Assembly: GCA_021799405.1 (NCBI GenBank)
Contig: JAJZAL010000122.1
Coordinates: 1 to 15,180, forward strand
Reading direction: 5' to 3'
DNA: 15,180 nucleotides
Origin: Acidobacteriota bacterium
GTDB lineage: Bacteria > Acidobacteriota > Terriglobia > Terriglobales > Acidobacteriaceae
Both the position numbers and the translations under genes were made by a program. A model generated the notes under the pieces. That model was not told where the DNA came from. It was given only the letters and a program-made list of their open reading frames with translations, and ran no database searches. Shown here one piece after another: positions 6,960-13,802 of this stretch (positions within the stretch are counted from its first letter, which is position 1; every line of letters begins with the position of its first letter).

Positions 6960-8000
6960 TCACGCGGCTATCATCTCGACTGTCAGGTAATCCGGAACGA
7001 GCGCCGAGAGAACCCTCTTTGCGTCCAGGATTGCCCCGGGCGGCTGCGCGCCAGGATTGTTGAACCTGCTTTCAAGCAGACGCATGCAGGCCTCGCAAAC
7101 GAGCGGTGCCGAGAAGGCGTAAATGTCTCGCCCTCGTGCGGTAATGCGCTTCTCCTCTCCAGCGCGCCTCACTACGACATCCACGATGAAACGCTGCGGT
7201 GAGCGTCCGCTTTCATCCGCAGCCTCCGGGGGTGGAGTTGCTGGATTGTGAATGTCATCAAGTGCAATACGACTGAGCCAGTTATGCAACTCGGCTGTCG
7301 TCACGTGCCGCTCAATCAAAATAATCTCGGATAGTGGCACTTCGACCATAGCCTGGCGGCCGAGCGGGTCTCCGAACTCCCAATATCTCTCCGCGGGCGG
7401 CGACGTTACAGCAGCAAGCCGCCCATTCGTGACCACCACGCGTTGCGCCGTATTTCTCGCGCCCGTGATGCGTGTCCCGCGCGTAGGGTGCCAGCTGTCG
7501 AGGCCGATCATGATCTCGATCGTGTCCGCATGCTTCCAATCTCCAAGCACCGCAGTGACCAGCAAATCTGCAAATCCGCCGTAGAATCCCATTGCAGGAA
7601 TAACAGCGACGCCTGCGTGACGCGCAGCGGCATCGTATTTGTCAAGCGTCGCATGCGCACTCGCCTGTTCGGCGGTGACATCGAGGTAGTGGATACCGGC
7701 CCGCAAGGCGGCTGCGACAACGGCATCAGCGGTCTCAAGAAAGGGTCCGGCACAATTGATGACGGCTCGCGCTCCATCCAGCGCCTGATCGAGCGCCACT
7801 GCGTCATCGAGGGACGCCAGCCGGCAAATGACTTCGTGCTCGCACCAGTTGGCAGCCGCAAGTCTCGCGGCATCACGGCCGATTGCAATCGGCGTAATCC
7901 CGCGGTGCAACAACTCTGTTACAACGAACCGGCCTGTATGTCCGGCAGCGCCAAATACTGCCACTGAGGGACTGCTGACGCTTCCACCATTCTTGCTCAT
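6960..8000 (-). CDS. Saccharopine dehydrogenase-like NAD(P)-binding oxidoreductase
   Basis: A 346-residue protein with an N-terminal Rossmann fold: VAVFGAAGHTGR (residues 13-24, a GxxGxxG dinucleotide site), then VINCAGPF (about 81-87) and GIHYLDVTAE (about 101-111), all typical of saccharopine dehydrogenase-like and trans-acting enoyl reductase-type proteins. The substrate is unknown; true lysine-pathway enzymes differ in the C-terminal half. The ATG at 7998-8000 is chosen because GGGAGAG lies 6 bases upstream; a GTG five codons earlier overlaps that site. It is downstream of the truncated hydrolase with a 47-bp gap and probably belongs to the same TetR-controlled leftward operon. The frame is intact. 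Confidence 0.82.
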   Translation of the reverse strand: MSKNGGSVSSPSVAVFGAAGHTGRFVVTELLHRGITPIAIGRDAARLAAANWCEHEVICRLASLDDAVALDQALDGARAVINCAGPFLETADAVVAAALRAGIHYLDVTAEQASAHATLDKYDAAARHAGVAVIPAMGFYGGFADLLVTAVLGDWKHADTIEIMIGLDSWHPTRGTRITGARNTAQRVVVTNGRLAAVTSPPAERYWEFGDPLGRQAMVEVPLSEIILIERHVTTAELHNWLSRIALDDIHNPATPPPEAADESGRSPQRFIVDVVVRRAGEEKRITARGRDIYAFSAPLVCEACMRLLESRFNNPGAQPPGAILDAKRVLSALVPDYLTVEMIAA

Positions 8001-8013
8001 GATTGGCTCTCCC

Positions 8014-8046
8014 ACCCGTTCACTCGTAGACCTACCCGTTCACTCG
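8014..8046 (-). repeat. 13-bp direct repeat (20-bp period) between hydrolase relic and oxidoreductase
   Basis: ACCCGTTCACTCG occurs at 8014-8026 and 8034-8046, an exact tandem repeat with a 20-bp period. It fills nearly all of the gap between the hydrolase stop (8048-8050) and the oxidoreductase start. The downstream copy abuts the Shine-Dalgarno sequence. It may be a local duplication or a regulator or RNA site. Confidence 0.75.
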
Positions 8047-8047
8047 C

Positions 8048-8478
8048 TTATTCGGCTAGCCAATGCGCTCGTAATTCGGCGTTGAACTCTCGCCACCGTT
8101 CCTCCGGAAAAAAGAGCCGCGCTCCCGGAAATTCAACCCGGCGCCTCGTCCCCGGAATGTTCGCAGCCAGCCAGTGCGACCACTTGACGTCGAAATACAC
8201 GTCATCGGTTCCCCACACAATCAGGGTTGGCGCTTGCAATGCCTTCAATTGACCCTCGATCGCCAGCGTATGCCCGTTGTCGAATACGGCCATAAAACGC
8301 TCCAGGTCACGCGTACGGTCTTCTGTCTTAACAAACGGTCCGAGATATGTCTCAATGTCCTCATCCCTCAACCGCTCTGGATACTCGTAGGCTGGTCCCA
8401 ACTCCGCGGGTAGCTGATCTTTCCAAATGGGGTCTCAACGCTTTTCCGAGTCGCAACAGATTGGGTTCGATCCTGCAT
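8048..8478 (-). pseudogene. Alpha/beta hydrolase with large internal deletion
   Basis: The first ATG (8476-8478) has a good AGGAG site 7 bases upstream and encodes MQDRTQSVATRKSVETPFGKISY, the kind of N-terminus found before the first strand of haloalkane-dehalogenase-like hydrolases. Within a few codons the frame stops (TGA after 36 codons). From about 8413 another frame encodes the C-terminal third: ELGPAYEYPERLRDEDIETY, then LKALQAPTLIVWGTDDVYFD, ending ARLFFPEERWREFNAELRAHWL. A full member is near 270-290 residues, so roughly 130-150 codons, including the oxyanion region and nucleophile elbow (G-x-S/D-x-G), are missing. A single out-of-frame deletion explains both halves. The C-terminal piece could start at a TTG at 8401 but would be catalytically dead. 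It was originally the first gene of the TetR-regulated operon. Confidence 0.75.
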
Positions 8479-8526
8479 TTTGCTTCTCCTTTAGCGGTCG
8501 CTGGGCGCCGCTTCTGAGTTTTCTAC

Positions 8527-8571
8527 GATACAGACCTGTCTGTAGTGATAGACTACGTACAGGTCTGTATC
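8527..8571. promoter_or_regulatory. 45-bp palindromic operator between tetR and the hydrolase/oxidoreductase operon
   Basis: GATACAGACCTGT (8527-8539) and ACAGGTCTGTATC (8559-8571) are perfect 13-bp inverted arms, and a further GTAGT/ACTAC pair (8542-8546, 8552-8556) surrounds the centre. The left half is itself nearly palindromic (ACAGAC-CT-GTCTGT), as TetR-family half-operators often are, suggesting room for two dimers. It lies in the divergent gap, 32 bases before the tetR ATG, and covers the predicted leftward -10 box and spacer. The simplest reading is that the adjacent TetR protein represses both directions. Confidence 0.85.
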
Positions 8572-8578
8572 ATGTCAA
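8550..8578 (-). promoter_or_regulatory. Predicted leftward promoter of the hydrolase/oxidoreductase operon
   Basis: On the minus strand a consensus -35 TTGACA (8573-8578) is followed, after a 17-base spacer, by TAGTCT (8550-8555). The -10 is poor but the spacing is ideal. The spacer and -10 lie inside the 45-bp palindrome, so a bound repressor would block polymerase. The leader to the hydrolase ATG would be about 65 bases. Confidence 0.45.
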
Positions 8579-8602
8579 GAGCAGATATTACGTGGAGCAA
8601 AT

Positions 8603-9199
8603 ATGGCGAAGACCGGGGCTGTGCCAGATACCCAAAACCATGCTGAAGTGAGGGATAGAATCCTCGAAACTGCGTGTACGCTGTTTTATCGGTTCGGCGT
8701 GCGGGCTGTAGGAGTTGATCTCGTCGTCGAGAAAGCCGGGGTGGCTAAAACCAGCCTCTACCGGCACTTCGGAACAAAAGACGACCTCGTGGCGGCCTTC
8801 CTTGAGCGCGAAGATGCCGCTTTCTGGGCGACTTGGGATCGCGTCGCTCACCAGCACGCAGAAAATGCGGCCGACGAACTGGACGCCCATCTTGAGTGGA
8901 TCGGCGAACGTGTCGGAAGGCCGAATTATCGCGGCTGTCCGCAGATCAACGTGGCCGCAGAGTTTCCCAACGCCGATCACCCCGCGCGCAGAATCGCTGC
9001 TTCGCACAAGCGTGAGATGCGCCTGCGCTTGGAAGGCATCGCCAGACGATTAGGCGTGATCCATCCGGCTGAGCTTGCAGGCCAACTCTCCCTGCTCATC
9101 AACGGCGCATTTGTGAGCTCCCAGATTCTCGATGCCGGCGAGGCGATACCTTTGCTTCGCCGCACGGTGCATGCGCTGGTCGAGGCAAGCCGCACCTAG
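8603..9199 (+). CDS. TetR/AcrR family transcriptional regulator
   Basis: A 198-residue protein with the TetR N-terminal DNA-binding domain at residues about 17-66: RDRILETACTLFYRFGVRAVGVDLV, then AGVAKTSLYRHFGTKDDLV, with the Y-x-H-F-x-x-K-D-x-L recognition-helix signature. The remainder is the helical ligand-binding and dimerisation domain, including YRGCPQINVAAEF, a motif common in TetR proteins beside oxidoreductase genes. GGAG (8594-8597) lies 5 bases before the ATG. It is transcribed divergently from the hydrolase relic and oxidoreductase across a 45-bp palindrome that is very likely its operator. The inducer is unknown; a substrate of the neighbouring enzymes is plausible. Confidence 0.93.
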   Translation: MAKTGAVPDTQNHAEVRDRILETACTLFYRFGVRAVGVDLVVEKAGVAKTSLYRHFGTKDDLVAAFLEREDAAFWATWDRVAHQHAENAADELDAHLEWIGERVGRPNYRGCPQINVAAEFPNADHPARRIAASHKREMRLRLEGIARRLGVIHPAELAGQLSLLINGAFVSSQILDAGEAIPLLRRTVHALVEASRT

Positions 9200-9580
9200 G
9201 CCTGTCACTTGTTGCGTAATCGGCGAGTCACTCACCGACGCCGATTGACGCCGAAAGTCGACCCACGAACGGCCAAGTTGCCGTAGAACGGGCAACGCGC
9301 TCGCTAGGGCCCGGAAAGGCACGCGGGTGCGGCACAAGGCCGCGTCGGCGACTACGCGTCAAGGTGGACCGCTGGAAACTGGCCCGCTTATGGGGACTGA
9401 ACGTCCGGAGTGCGTTGGCTTGGTATCGGTCTTTGAGGACGAGATTGGTGGCTAGGAGCCGACCCATCACGCGCTGCGGCTCGAAGTCGGCGTTGTTAGG
9501 CCTAACTGCTCGTGGTTTAACGGCCGGCTGGAGATGGGGGGAGAGATTGGAGAAATGGTCATCCAACCGACTAAATCTGT
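9200..9580. other. 381-bp gene-free stretch between tetR and the TIR gene
   Basis: Just past the tetR stop, AATCGGCG (9218-9225) and CGCCGATT (9239-9246) form an 8-bp stem with a 13-base loop. It could end transcription but has no T run. Copy B (9331-9378) of a short diverged motif shared with 1836-1882 and 5322-5366 lies here. Open frames on both strands show no family motif. It may be decayed coding or mobile-element sequence. Confidence 0.4.
9218..9246 (+). terminator. Hairpin after tetR (weak terminator candidate)
   Basis: A perfect 8-bp stem AATCGGCG/CGCCGATT with a 13-base loop begins 18 bases after the tetR stop. There is no U tract, so an intrinsic terminator is uncertain. Confidence 0.3.
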
Positions 9581-10315
9581 CTAGTTGACAGGTGTATCGG
9601 GGAACAGTGGCATAAGTTCCTTGAGTTTCTCGGCTACGTTTGCCATGTCGACTTCCTTCGTACTCAGGCCGCTACGGGACGCGAGCATGGGGCTAACTTC
9701 CAATAACTGTTCGAAGGTGGTGCCGTGCATGATCGGAATGAGTTTATCCCGAGCGAGAAGCACCGACAGCTCCTTTTCGGCGATCCCGGAGTTCTTTATG
9801 CGCGTCAAAAATGCCGGGGTAACCAACACAATACCGACCCGAGACTGCGCCAAGCCCTTGTCGATCTCACGCATCAGCGGCGTGCCAAGCAACACATCTT
9901 TTTCGCTGAACCAAACCTTGACTCCACGAGACTCGAGTAGGTCGTGAAGCTCTTTCGCCGATGTAGCACGGTCGTCCCAAGCGTGGCACAAGAAGATGTC
10001 GCGCTTGTCTGGCTTCGGGCCAATCTTCTCCAGCGCCTCGCGGAATGGGGTGAGTGCACGGACTTCGGAAGGCGTGTAAGAGACTGACGATCCTGCCGAT
10101 GACCACCGTGGTCGAGCGCTCCCGCCTCCACCGCCGCCGCTACGTCCGGAAGAACTGCTTGCACTTACCGACGAGGAGGCAGAAATGGAATATGACGGAT
10201 AGGAGTAGCTGTTATATCCGCCACCCCAATGCCCGTAACTGCCGCCGCAGGCGGGGCAATTCGCCCGACCTGATGCTGTGCGATGGCCTCTGTAAGGTGC
10301 TGTGCATCTCGACAT
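9581..10315 (-). CDS. TIR domain protein with N-terminal Cys/His (zinc-finger-like) motif
   Basis: A 244-residue protein with three parts. Residues 1-25 carry a putative metal site, Cys4-x6-His11-x8-Cys20-x2-Cys23 (RCTAPYRGHRT..CPACGG). Residues about 26-80 are a Gly/Ser/Tyr-rich low-complexity linker. Residues about 103-235 are a TIR domain: RDIFLCHAWDDR (strand A and loop), GVKVWFSEKDVLLGTPL, SRVGIVLVTPAFL, and AEKELSVLLARD, where Glu182 is the likely catalytic Glu of NAD-cleaving TIRs (x-x-E-L-x-x-L). Bacterial TIR proteins often act as NADase effectors or signal producers in anti-phage defence. There is no transmembrane segment. The frame has no Shine-Dalgarno site; instead a -10-like TAAAAT ends 7 bases before the ATG, suggesting a leaderless transcript. 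It is divergent from the HEPN/DUF5677 operon, a natural partner candidate. Confidence 0.85.
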   Translation of the reverse strand: MSRCTAPYRGHRTASGRANCPACGGSYGHWGGGYNSYSYPSYSISASSSVSASSSSGRSGGGGGGSARPRWSSAGSSVSYTPSEVRALTPFREALEKIGPKPDKRDIFLCHAWDDRATSAKELHDLLESRGVKVWFSEKDVLLGTPLMREIDKGLAQSRVGIVLVTPAFLTRIKNSGIAEKELSVLLARDKLIPIMHGTTFEQLLEVSPMLASRSGLSTKEVDMANVAEKLKELMPLFPDTPVN

Positions 10316-10352
10316 GGCGTCTATTTTAGACGTTTTCCTGGGCAGTTGTGGA
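10316..10352 (-). promoter_or_regulatory. Predicted leaderless promoter of the TIR gene with palindrome over the -10 box
   Basis: On the minus strand TAAAAT (10323-10328; 5/6 to consensus) ends 7 bases before the ATG, with TCCACA (10347-10352; 4/6) 18 bases upstream as a weak -35. An inverted repeat CGTCTA-AAA-TAGACG (10318-10332) is centred on the -10 box and could bind a repressor. No ribosome-binding site fits between it and the ATG. Confidence 0.45.
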
Positions 10353-10868
10353 AAGAGACTTCGAGCAGCGAATCTGCACTTGGCAGGCTAGGTCTGATGC
10401 TTCTTTACGAATTTCTCGAACCAATCTAGCTGCACCCGTTCAAGCCAATGCTTGCGTTCGTCTGCTCCTAGTTTGCGGCTGCCCCGCAAGAGCGCGAGAC
10501 GGGTCAGAGTTCCGACGACTGAAAAGCATCTTTGAATGACAGAGCTTGGGATCGTCGGCCGCTGGCAGAGAGAGCAAGAGCGGCGTACCGCCTTACAGCT
10601 TGAGATGGAGTGGTTTTGAACACTGCCCCGTCTGGGGATACCTATCTTTGGTTTAAGGAGGAAACAAGTCTGGGAGAATGACTTGCCTAACGGCCATGAT
10701 CGGGAAGGTCGGCGATATAAGGTTGTCCCGCCACATTGGCCCTCTCGTGGTTTCCCATCCTCCCAGTTACGATGTTCGTAAATATCCAATGTGGGCCAAC
10801 CGGTAATCACCGCGTTAGAGGAACCCGCCAGCGCGAATGTGGACAGACTAAGGATGGGAGACAACGAT
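10333..10868. other. Long divergent intergenic region between the TIR and HEPN genes
   Basis: About 550 bp separates the two divergent starts, much more than promoters need. The minus strand is open for 158 codons (10388-10864). Its last 40 or so codons (..TLTRLALLRGSRKLGADERKHWLERVQLDWFEKFVKKH) look protein-like, while the rest does not, and no family is recognised. It could be the tail of a decayed gene. The region also holds the upstream sequence of the HEPN gene, where no clear -35/-10 pair was found. Confidence 0.35.
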
Positions 10869-11954
10869 ATGGCATTACTGAGTTCAACGGAACGAGTGCG
10901 AATACAGGGTTTGCCCGGAGAGGGGCAGAAACTTCACGTGTTTTTTGCGACCACCGATCATCCTTTCGGCAGCCGGCCAGTGAGCGGCCCTGGCGAATTC
11001 AAGGTCCAGTTTCTGTTATCTCGGCCAGGGCACAGAATGTTTGATGAAGAAGGGCCATCGTTCATCCACTCGGCGGTCGGGGACTCGCACCTTCGCATCG
11101 CGAAGCACGCCAGCGAAAGAACGGCGGCAGAAGATGTAGTCAGCCTAAAGCTGGTTGGGAACGGGAGCGGTTGGTCAATTCCCTTCGAATGCCTTGTCAA
11201 CGAGAACGGTTGTGTGGGCAAAATCGTCGTTGAACGACTCCCCGCGAACGACCATGTTCAGGCTGAGAAAATAGCCTATCGCGCCCTCGCTCCTTTCCTA
11301 AGTGCTTGGTCGGCCAGTCTTGACATTCCGCTCGACGTCGAAACAATTCAGGTATCGGACCTCACAACTCACACGGAGTCGCTGCGGGTTCTCCATCCAT
11401 ATCTGGAGATGAAACCAATGGGGGGAGTTGGCCCAACCATGTCTGACGAGTACTGCCGCTTTGCGAGTGTTTACCGCGAGGCGATGAACGCAACCAGCGC
11501 CTTTTACCGATATTTATGTTTCTACAAGCTTGTCGAGAGCTTCTACCTTCGTCGCTCCAAGGCGGCGGCAGAGGCCAAATCGCGCGGCGAGAAGCCTCGC
11601 ACCTACACGGAAGACGTTCCCCTAACAGCAGAAGCGGTGAAGGGAATTCTGCTATGGATATACCCTTGGCGGTCGTACTCCGATGACGATCTGATCATCC
11701 AGCAGATACTACCCGACGAGGCCGTCGGAAAGCGGTTCAAGGCTATTCGACAGAACATCCTTGAACCAGTTAGGGATACGATTGCGCATGGGCTCATGCG
11801 TTCCGGCGAGATCAAGACCGTGGCCGACCGCCTCGAAGATGTCGAGGGAGTCTCGAGATGGCTTCCGCTTCTGCGCATTTGGGTGCGTGTACTCTTTGCG
11901 ACCGAGTTTCCAACAGAATTCGGAATAGGGGAGGTATTTCCAGCCAAGCCGTAG
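10869..11954 (+). CDS. RX4H-motif HEPN-domain protein (MauJ-like), candidate defence effector
   Basis: A 361-residue protein when started at ATG 10869, which has GGGAG (10856-10860) 8 bases upstream; the frame is open to a GTG at 10791 but without a ribosome-binding site. The N-terminal half (about 1-185) is a beta-rich domain I do not recognise. The C-terminal half is helical: EYCRFASVYREAMNATSAFY and YLCFYKLVESFYLRR, then about 60 residues later EPVRDTIAHGL. Arg302 and His307 form R-D-T-I-A-H, the R-x4-H catalytic motif of HEPN RNases. The arrangement resembles proteins annotated as MauJ-like, and ApeA-type proteins with a sensor-like N-terminus and HEPN C-terminus. The next gene begins 13 bases downstream, so the two form an operon. 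Divergent from the TIR gene. RNase activity is inferred. Confidence 0.7.
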   Translation: MALLSSTERVRIQGLPGEGQKLHVFFATTDHPFGSRPVSGPGEFKVQFLLSRPGHRMFDEEGPSFIHSAVGDSHLRIAKHASERTAAEDVVSLKLVGNGSGWSIPFECLVNENGCVGKIVVERLPANDHVQAEKIAYRALAPFLSAWSASLDIPLDVETIQVSDLTTHTESLRVLHPYLEMKPMGGVGPTMSDEYCRFASVYREAMNATSAFYRYLCFYKLVESFYLRRSKAAAEAKSRGEKPRTYTEDVPLTAEAVKGILLWIYPWRSYSDDDLIIQQILPDEAVGKRFKAIRQNILEPVRDTIAHGLMRSGEIKTVADRLEDVEGVSRWLPLLRIWVRVLFATEFPTEFGIGEVFPAKP

Positions 11955-11967
11955 GTAGTTATCCTTG

Positions 11968-12759
11968 ATGGCGATGGCGGAAGACATGGTGATGACCGAA
12001 GAATCTCACGACTCTGTGGAAGAAGCTGTCGCCCAAGCCGTGACGCGCATGGTCAAGCTCACGGATGACCTCGCAAGAACCAAGGTGCATGACGACCACG
12101 ACTGGTTCAGGAATTTGCTCGTTGGCATTTTGATCTCCACCCAGCAGAATTATCAGGCAGTGTTGGCGGGAGTTCCACGGAAACCGACGCTTGCCTGCTG
12201 GGGCGCGCGGAACCTGCTCGAATTGAGGGTGATCGCTACCTATGTACTCCGGTCGCCAGATAATGCGGTTGACTTCCTCGACGACTTGGCAGCTGACACC
12301 CGAGAGTTCTGGGAGAACATCGCAAAGGTGGGGCGCTTTGCTCATAACGAGTTGATTGCAGAACTGCGGGCCACCGCGATGCGCGAGGATGAACCTTTGA
12401 AATCTCTGTTGCTTCGCAAGGCAACGGAGGAGGAGCAAGCTGGTCCTGATTTGGACGGACCTGAGGACGAGCTCAACAAGGCTGAGCAGATGATGACTGC
12501 TTTCGGCGTCGACCGTGGCCGGAAACCGAAGCAAGGATCAGCTATCGCCAGAGAAGTCAAGGAGAGTGATCGCTACGGTCCCCGCTACAAAGTCCTCTCC
12601 AAAATCGTTCATCCTACATCGCTGTCGATTGCGGCGCAGACCAGCGCGGGTAGCCTCGACGAACTGATGCCGCTAATAAATAACGAAGCGCAAGCAGATA
12701 TGCTAGCGATTTTCTACGCGGTTGAAGGGCACATCGCGGCGCATGGAATCGGCTGGTAA
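11968..12759 (+). CDS. DUF5677-like helical protein, second gene of the HEPN operon
   Basis: A 263-residue, mainly alpha-helical protein. Two segments fit DUF5677-like (HEPN-related) proteins: WGARNLLELRVIATYVLRS (about residues 78-96) and YGPRYKVLSKIVHPTS (about 203-218), the paired R-x-L-x-E helix and the L-S-x-x-V-H-P strand-helix junction of that family. The middle (about 115-190) is charged, with Glu/Asp-rich stretches. No R-x4-H site is evident, so if HEPN-like it may be non-catalytic, for example a partner or inhibitor. The ATG at 11968 is chosen because TAGGTAG at 11952-11958 lies 9 bases upstream and overlaps the previous stop; ATG 11974 and TTG 11965 are alternatives. The 13-bp gap to the HEPN gene indicates co-transcription and suggests joint action. 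The family call is by motif only. Confidence 0.6.
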   Translation: MAMAEDMVMTEESHDSVEEAVAQAVTRMVKLTDDLARTKVHDDHDWFRNLLVGILISTQQNYQAVLAGVPRKPTLACWGARNLLELRVIATYVLRSPDNAVDFLDDLAADTREFWENIAKVGRFAHNELIAELRATAMREDEPLKSLLLRKATEEEQAGPDLDGPEDELNKAEQMMTAFGVDRGRKPKQGSAIAREVKESDRYGPRYKVLSKIVHPTSLSIAAQTSAGSLDELMPLINNEAQADMLAIFYAVEGHIAAHGIGW

Positions 12760-13013
12760 ACCTAGATTCTCGGTTTGGCGTAAACTACCGAATTCCCCAT
12801 CGGCTCCGATACGAAACGGGAGGTCGGCTGTGCTTCAGTTTTTCCGGAAGTGGGCGCTGGCCGCGGATCCCTGGATGCTGCCCCCGTTTCGGGAGTAATC
12901 AGCGGCTGGGGGGGCGTACGATCCGAGGCCTCACAATCGAGACCTGCCCCCCGGATCGCGGCTGGGTGAGGTCCCGCGTTGGGCAGTATGATTGGTGGGA
13001 AGGATCCTCTGCC
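12760..13013. other. GC-rich intergenic region with inverted repeats before the AbrB-Sel1 gene
   Basis: About 254 bp without a gene. GCCGCGGATCC (12860-12870) and GGATCGCGGC (12953-12962) are imperfect inverted arms around a stretch containing C5, G7 and C6 runs, so several alternative RNA structures are possible. TCGGT/ACCGA arms sit at about 12770-12791, just after the DUF5677-like gene. TATGAT (12987-12992) could be the -10 box of the next gene, but no -35 is visible. Confidence 0.35.
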
Positions 13014-13616
13014 ATGACAATATGGATTGTTCGTGTCGGGAGTTCTCTCATGATCGAAATCCCCGACAATCTCGCAGAAGAAGCGGGGCTTGAAGAAGGT
13101 CAGGCAGTTAAGTGGACGGTGAATGATCGTCACGGTCTTAAGCTTGTCAAGAAGACGGTCACTGACGGGCTTTCGGAAATCGAACAGCGCGTCGCTCGTG
13201 AGAATGCGCGGAAACAACACATCCTCGAAGTGAGAAGACGCGCGAAACTCGGGGACGTCGATGCGCAGGTATTCCTTGGCATGATCGCGACGGATGGGCT
13301 GGAAGCGACCAATTGGTTTCGACGTGCTGCAGAACAAGGAGACAGGTATTCGATGTCGATTCTTGGTCACTTACTTACTTCCGGTGACGAGATGGAGGTG
13401 AACCTTGCGGAAGGCTATTTCTGGCTCCTGCTCAGCACATCCACTTATGATCTCAAATCTACGAAGCAAGAACGCGCAAAAATGGGCGAGGAACGACGGA
13501 AACTCCAACGCATTGCGAAAAGCTTAACTCAAGAAGAACGGACGCGTATGGAAGACCGATGCCACGACTGGCTAGAAACCCACAAGTCAACTAAATACTT
13601 CAAGCCTAAAATATAG
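13014..13616 (+). CDS. AbrB/MazE-type swapped-hairpin domain fused to Sel1-like repeats
   Basis: A 200-residue protein from ATG 13014, with GGGAAGGA about 9 bases upstream; the frame is open 16 codons further to a GTG without supporting signals. Residues 1-47 match the SpoVT-AbrB/MazE swapped-hairpin fold (IVRVGSSLMIEIPDNLAEEAGLEEGQ, usual in antitoxins and transition-state regulators that bind DNA as dimers). Residues about 76-110 and 111-143 are two Sel1-like helical repeats (AKLGDVDAQVFLGMI..; NWFRRAAEQGD; ILGHLLTSGD..LAEGYFWLLLS). The C-terminal LTQEERTRMEDRCHDWLETH is the capping helix seen in Sel1 proteins. No MazF/PIN toxin is adjacent. A regulator with a protein-binding repeat arm is one reading; an antitoxin for the neighbouring HEPN proteins is another. 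Both are inference. Confidence 0.75.
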   Translation: MTIWIVRVGSSLMIEIPDNLAEEAGLEEGQAVKWTVNDRHGLKLVKKTVTDGLSEIEQRVARENARKQHILEVRRRAKLGDVDAQVFLGMIATDGLEATNWFRRAAEQGDRYSMSILGHLLTSGDEMEVNLAEGYFWLLLSTSTYDLKSTKQERAKMGEERRKLQRIAKSLTQEERTRMEDRCHDWLETHKSTKYFKPKI

Positions 13617-13802
13617 GCTCTTGCGGGGACCAACCGCAGCCCCGGCTTTGGGCTCACACCCTTGGGGCTCCCACCCTGCCTCATCATCTGGTGGGCGACA
13701 GCATAGATACTGCGATTTACTTCGTACGGCGACCGCACCAAGCCTAAAGGCTTGTAGTAGTGAACCTGATCTCGTTGTTCATTCAGTGAGTGTCAGTGCA
13801 AA

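Noticed and set aside
9228..9566. 112-codon minus-strand frame in the tetR-TIR gap
   Set aside because: No motif or ribosome-binding site supports it, and the arginine/proline-rich composition is consistent with chance.
10388..10864. 158-codon minus-strand frame upstream of the HEPN gene
   Set aside because: Only its last 40 codons look protein-like and no family could be named; kept as a note in the intergenic entry rather than as a gene.
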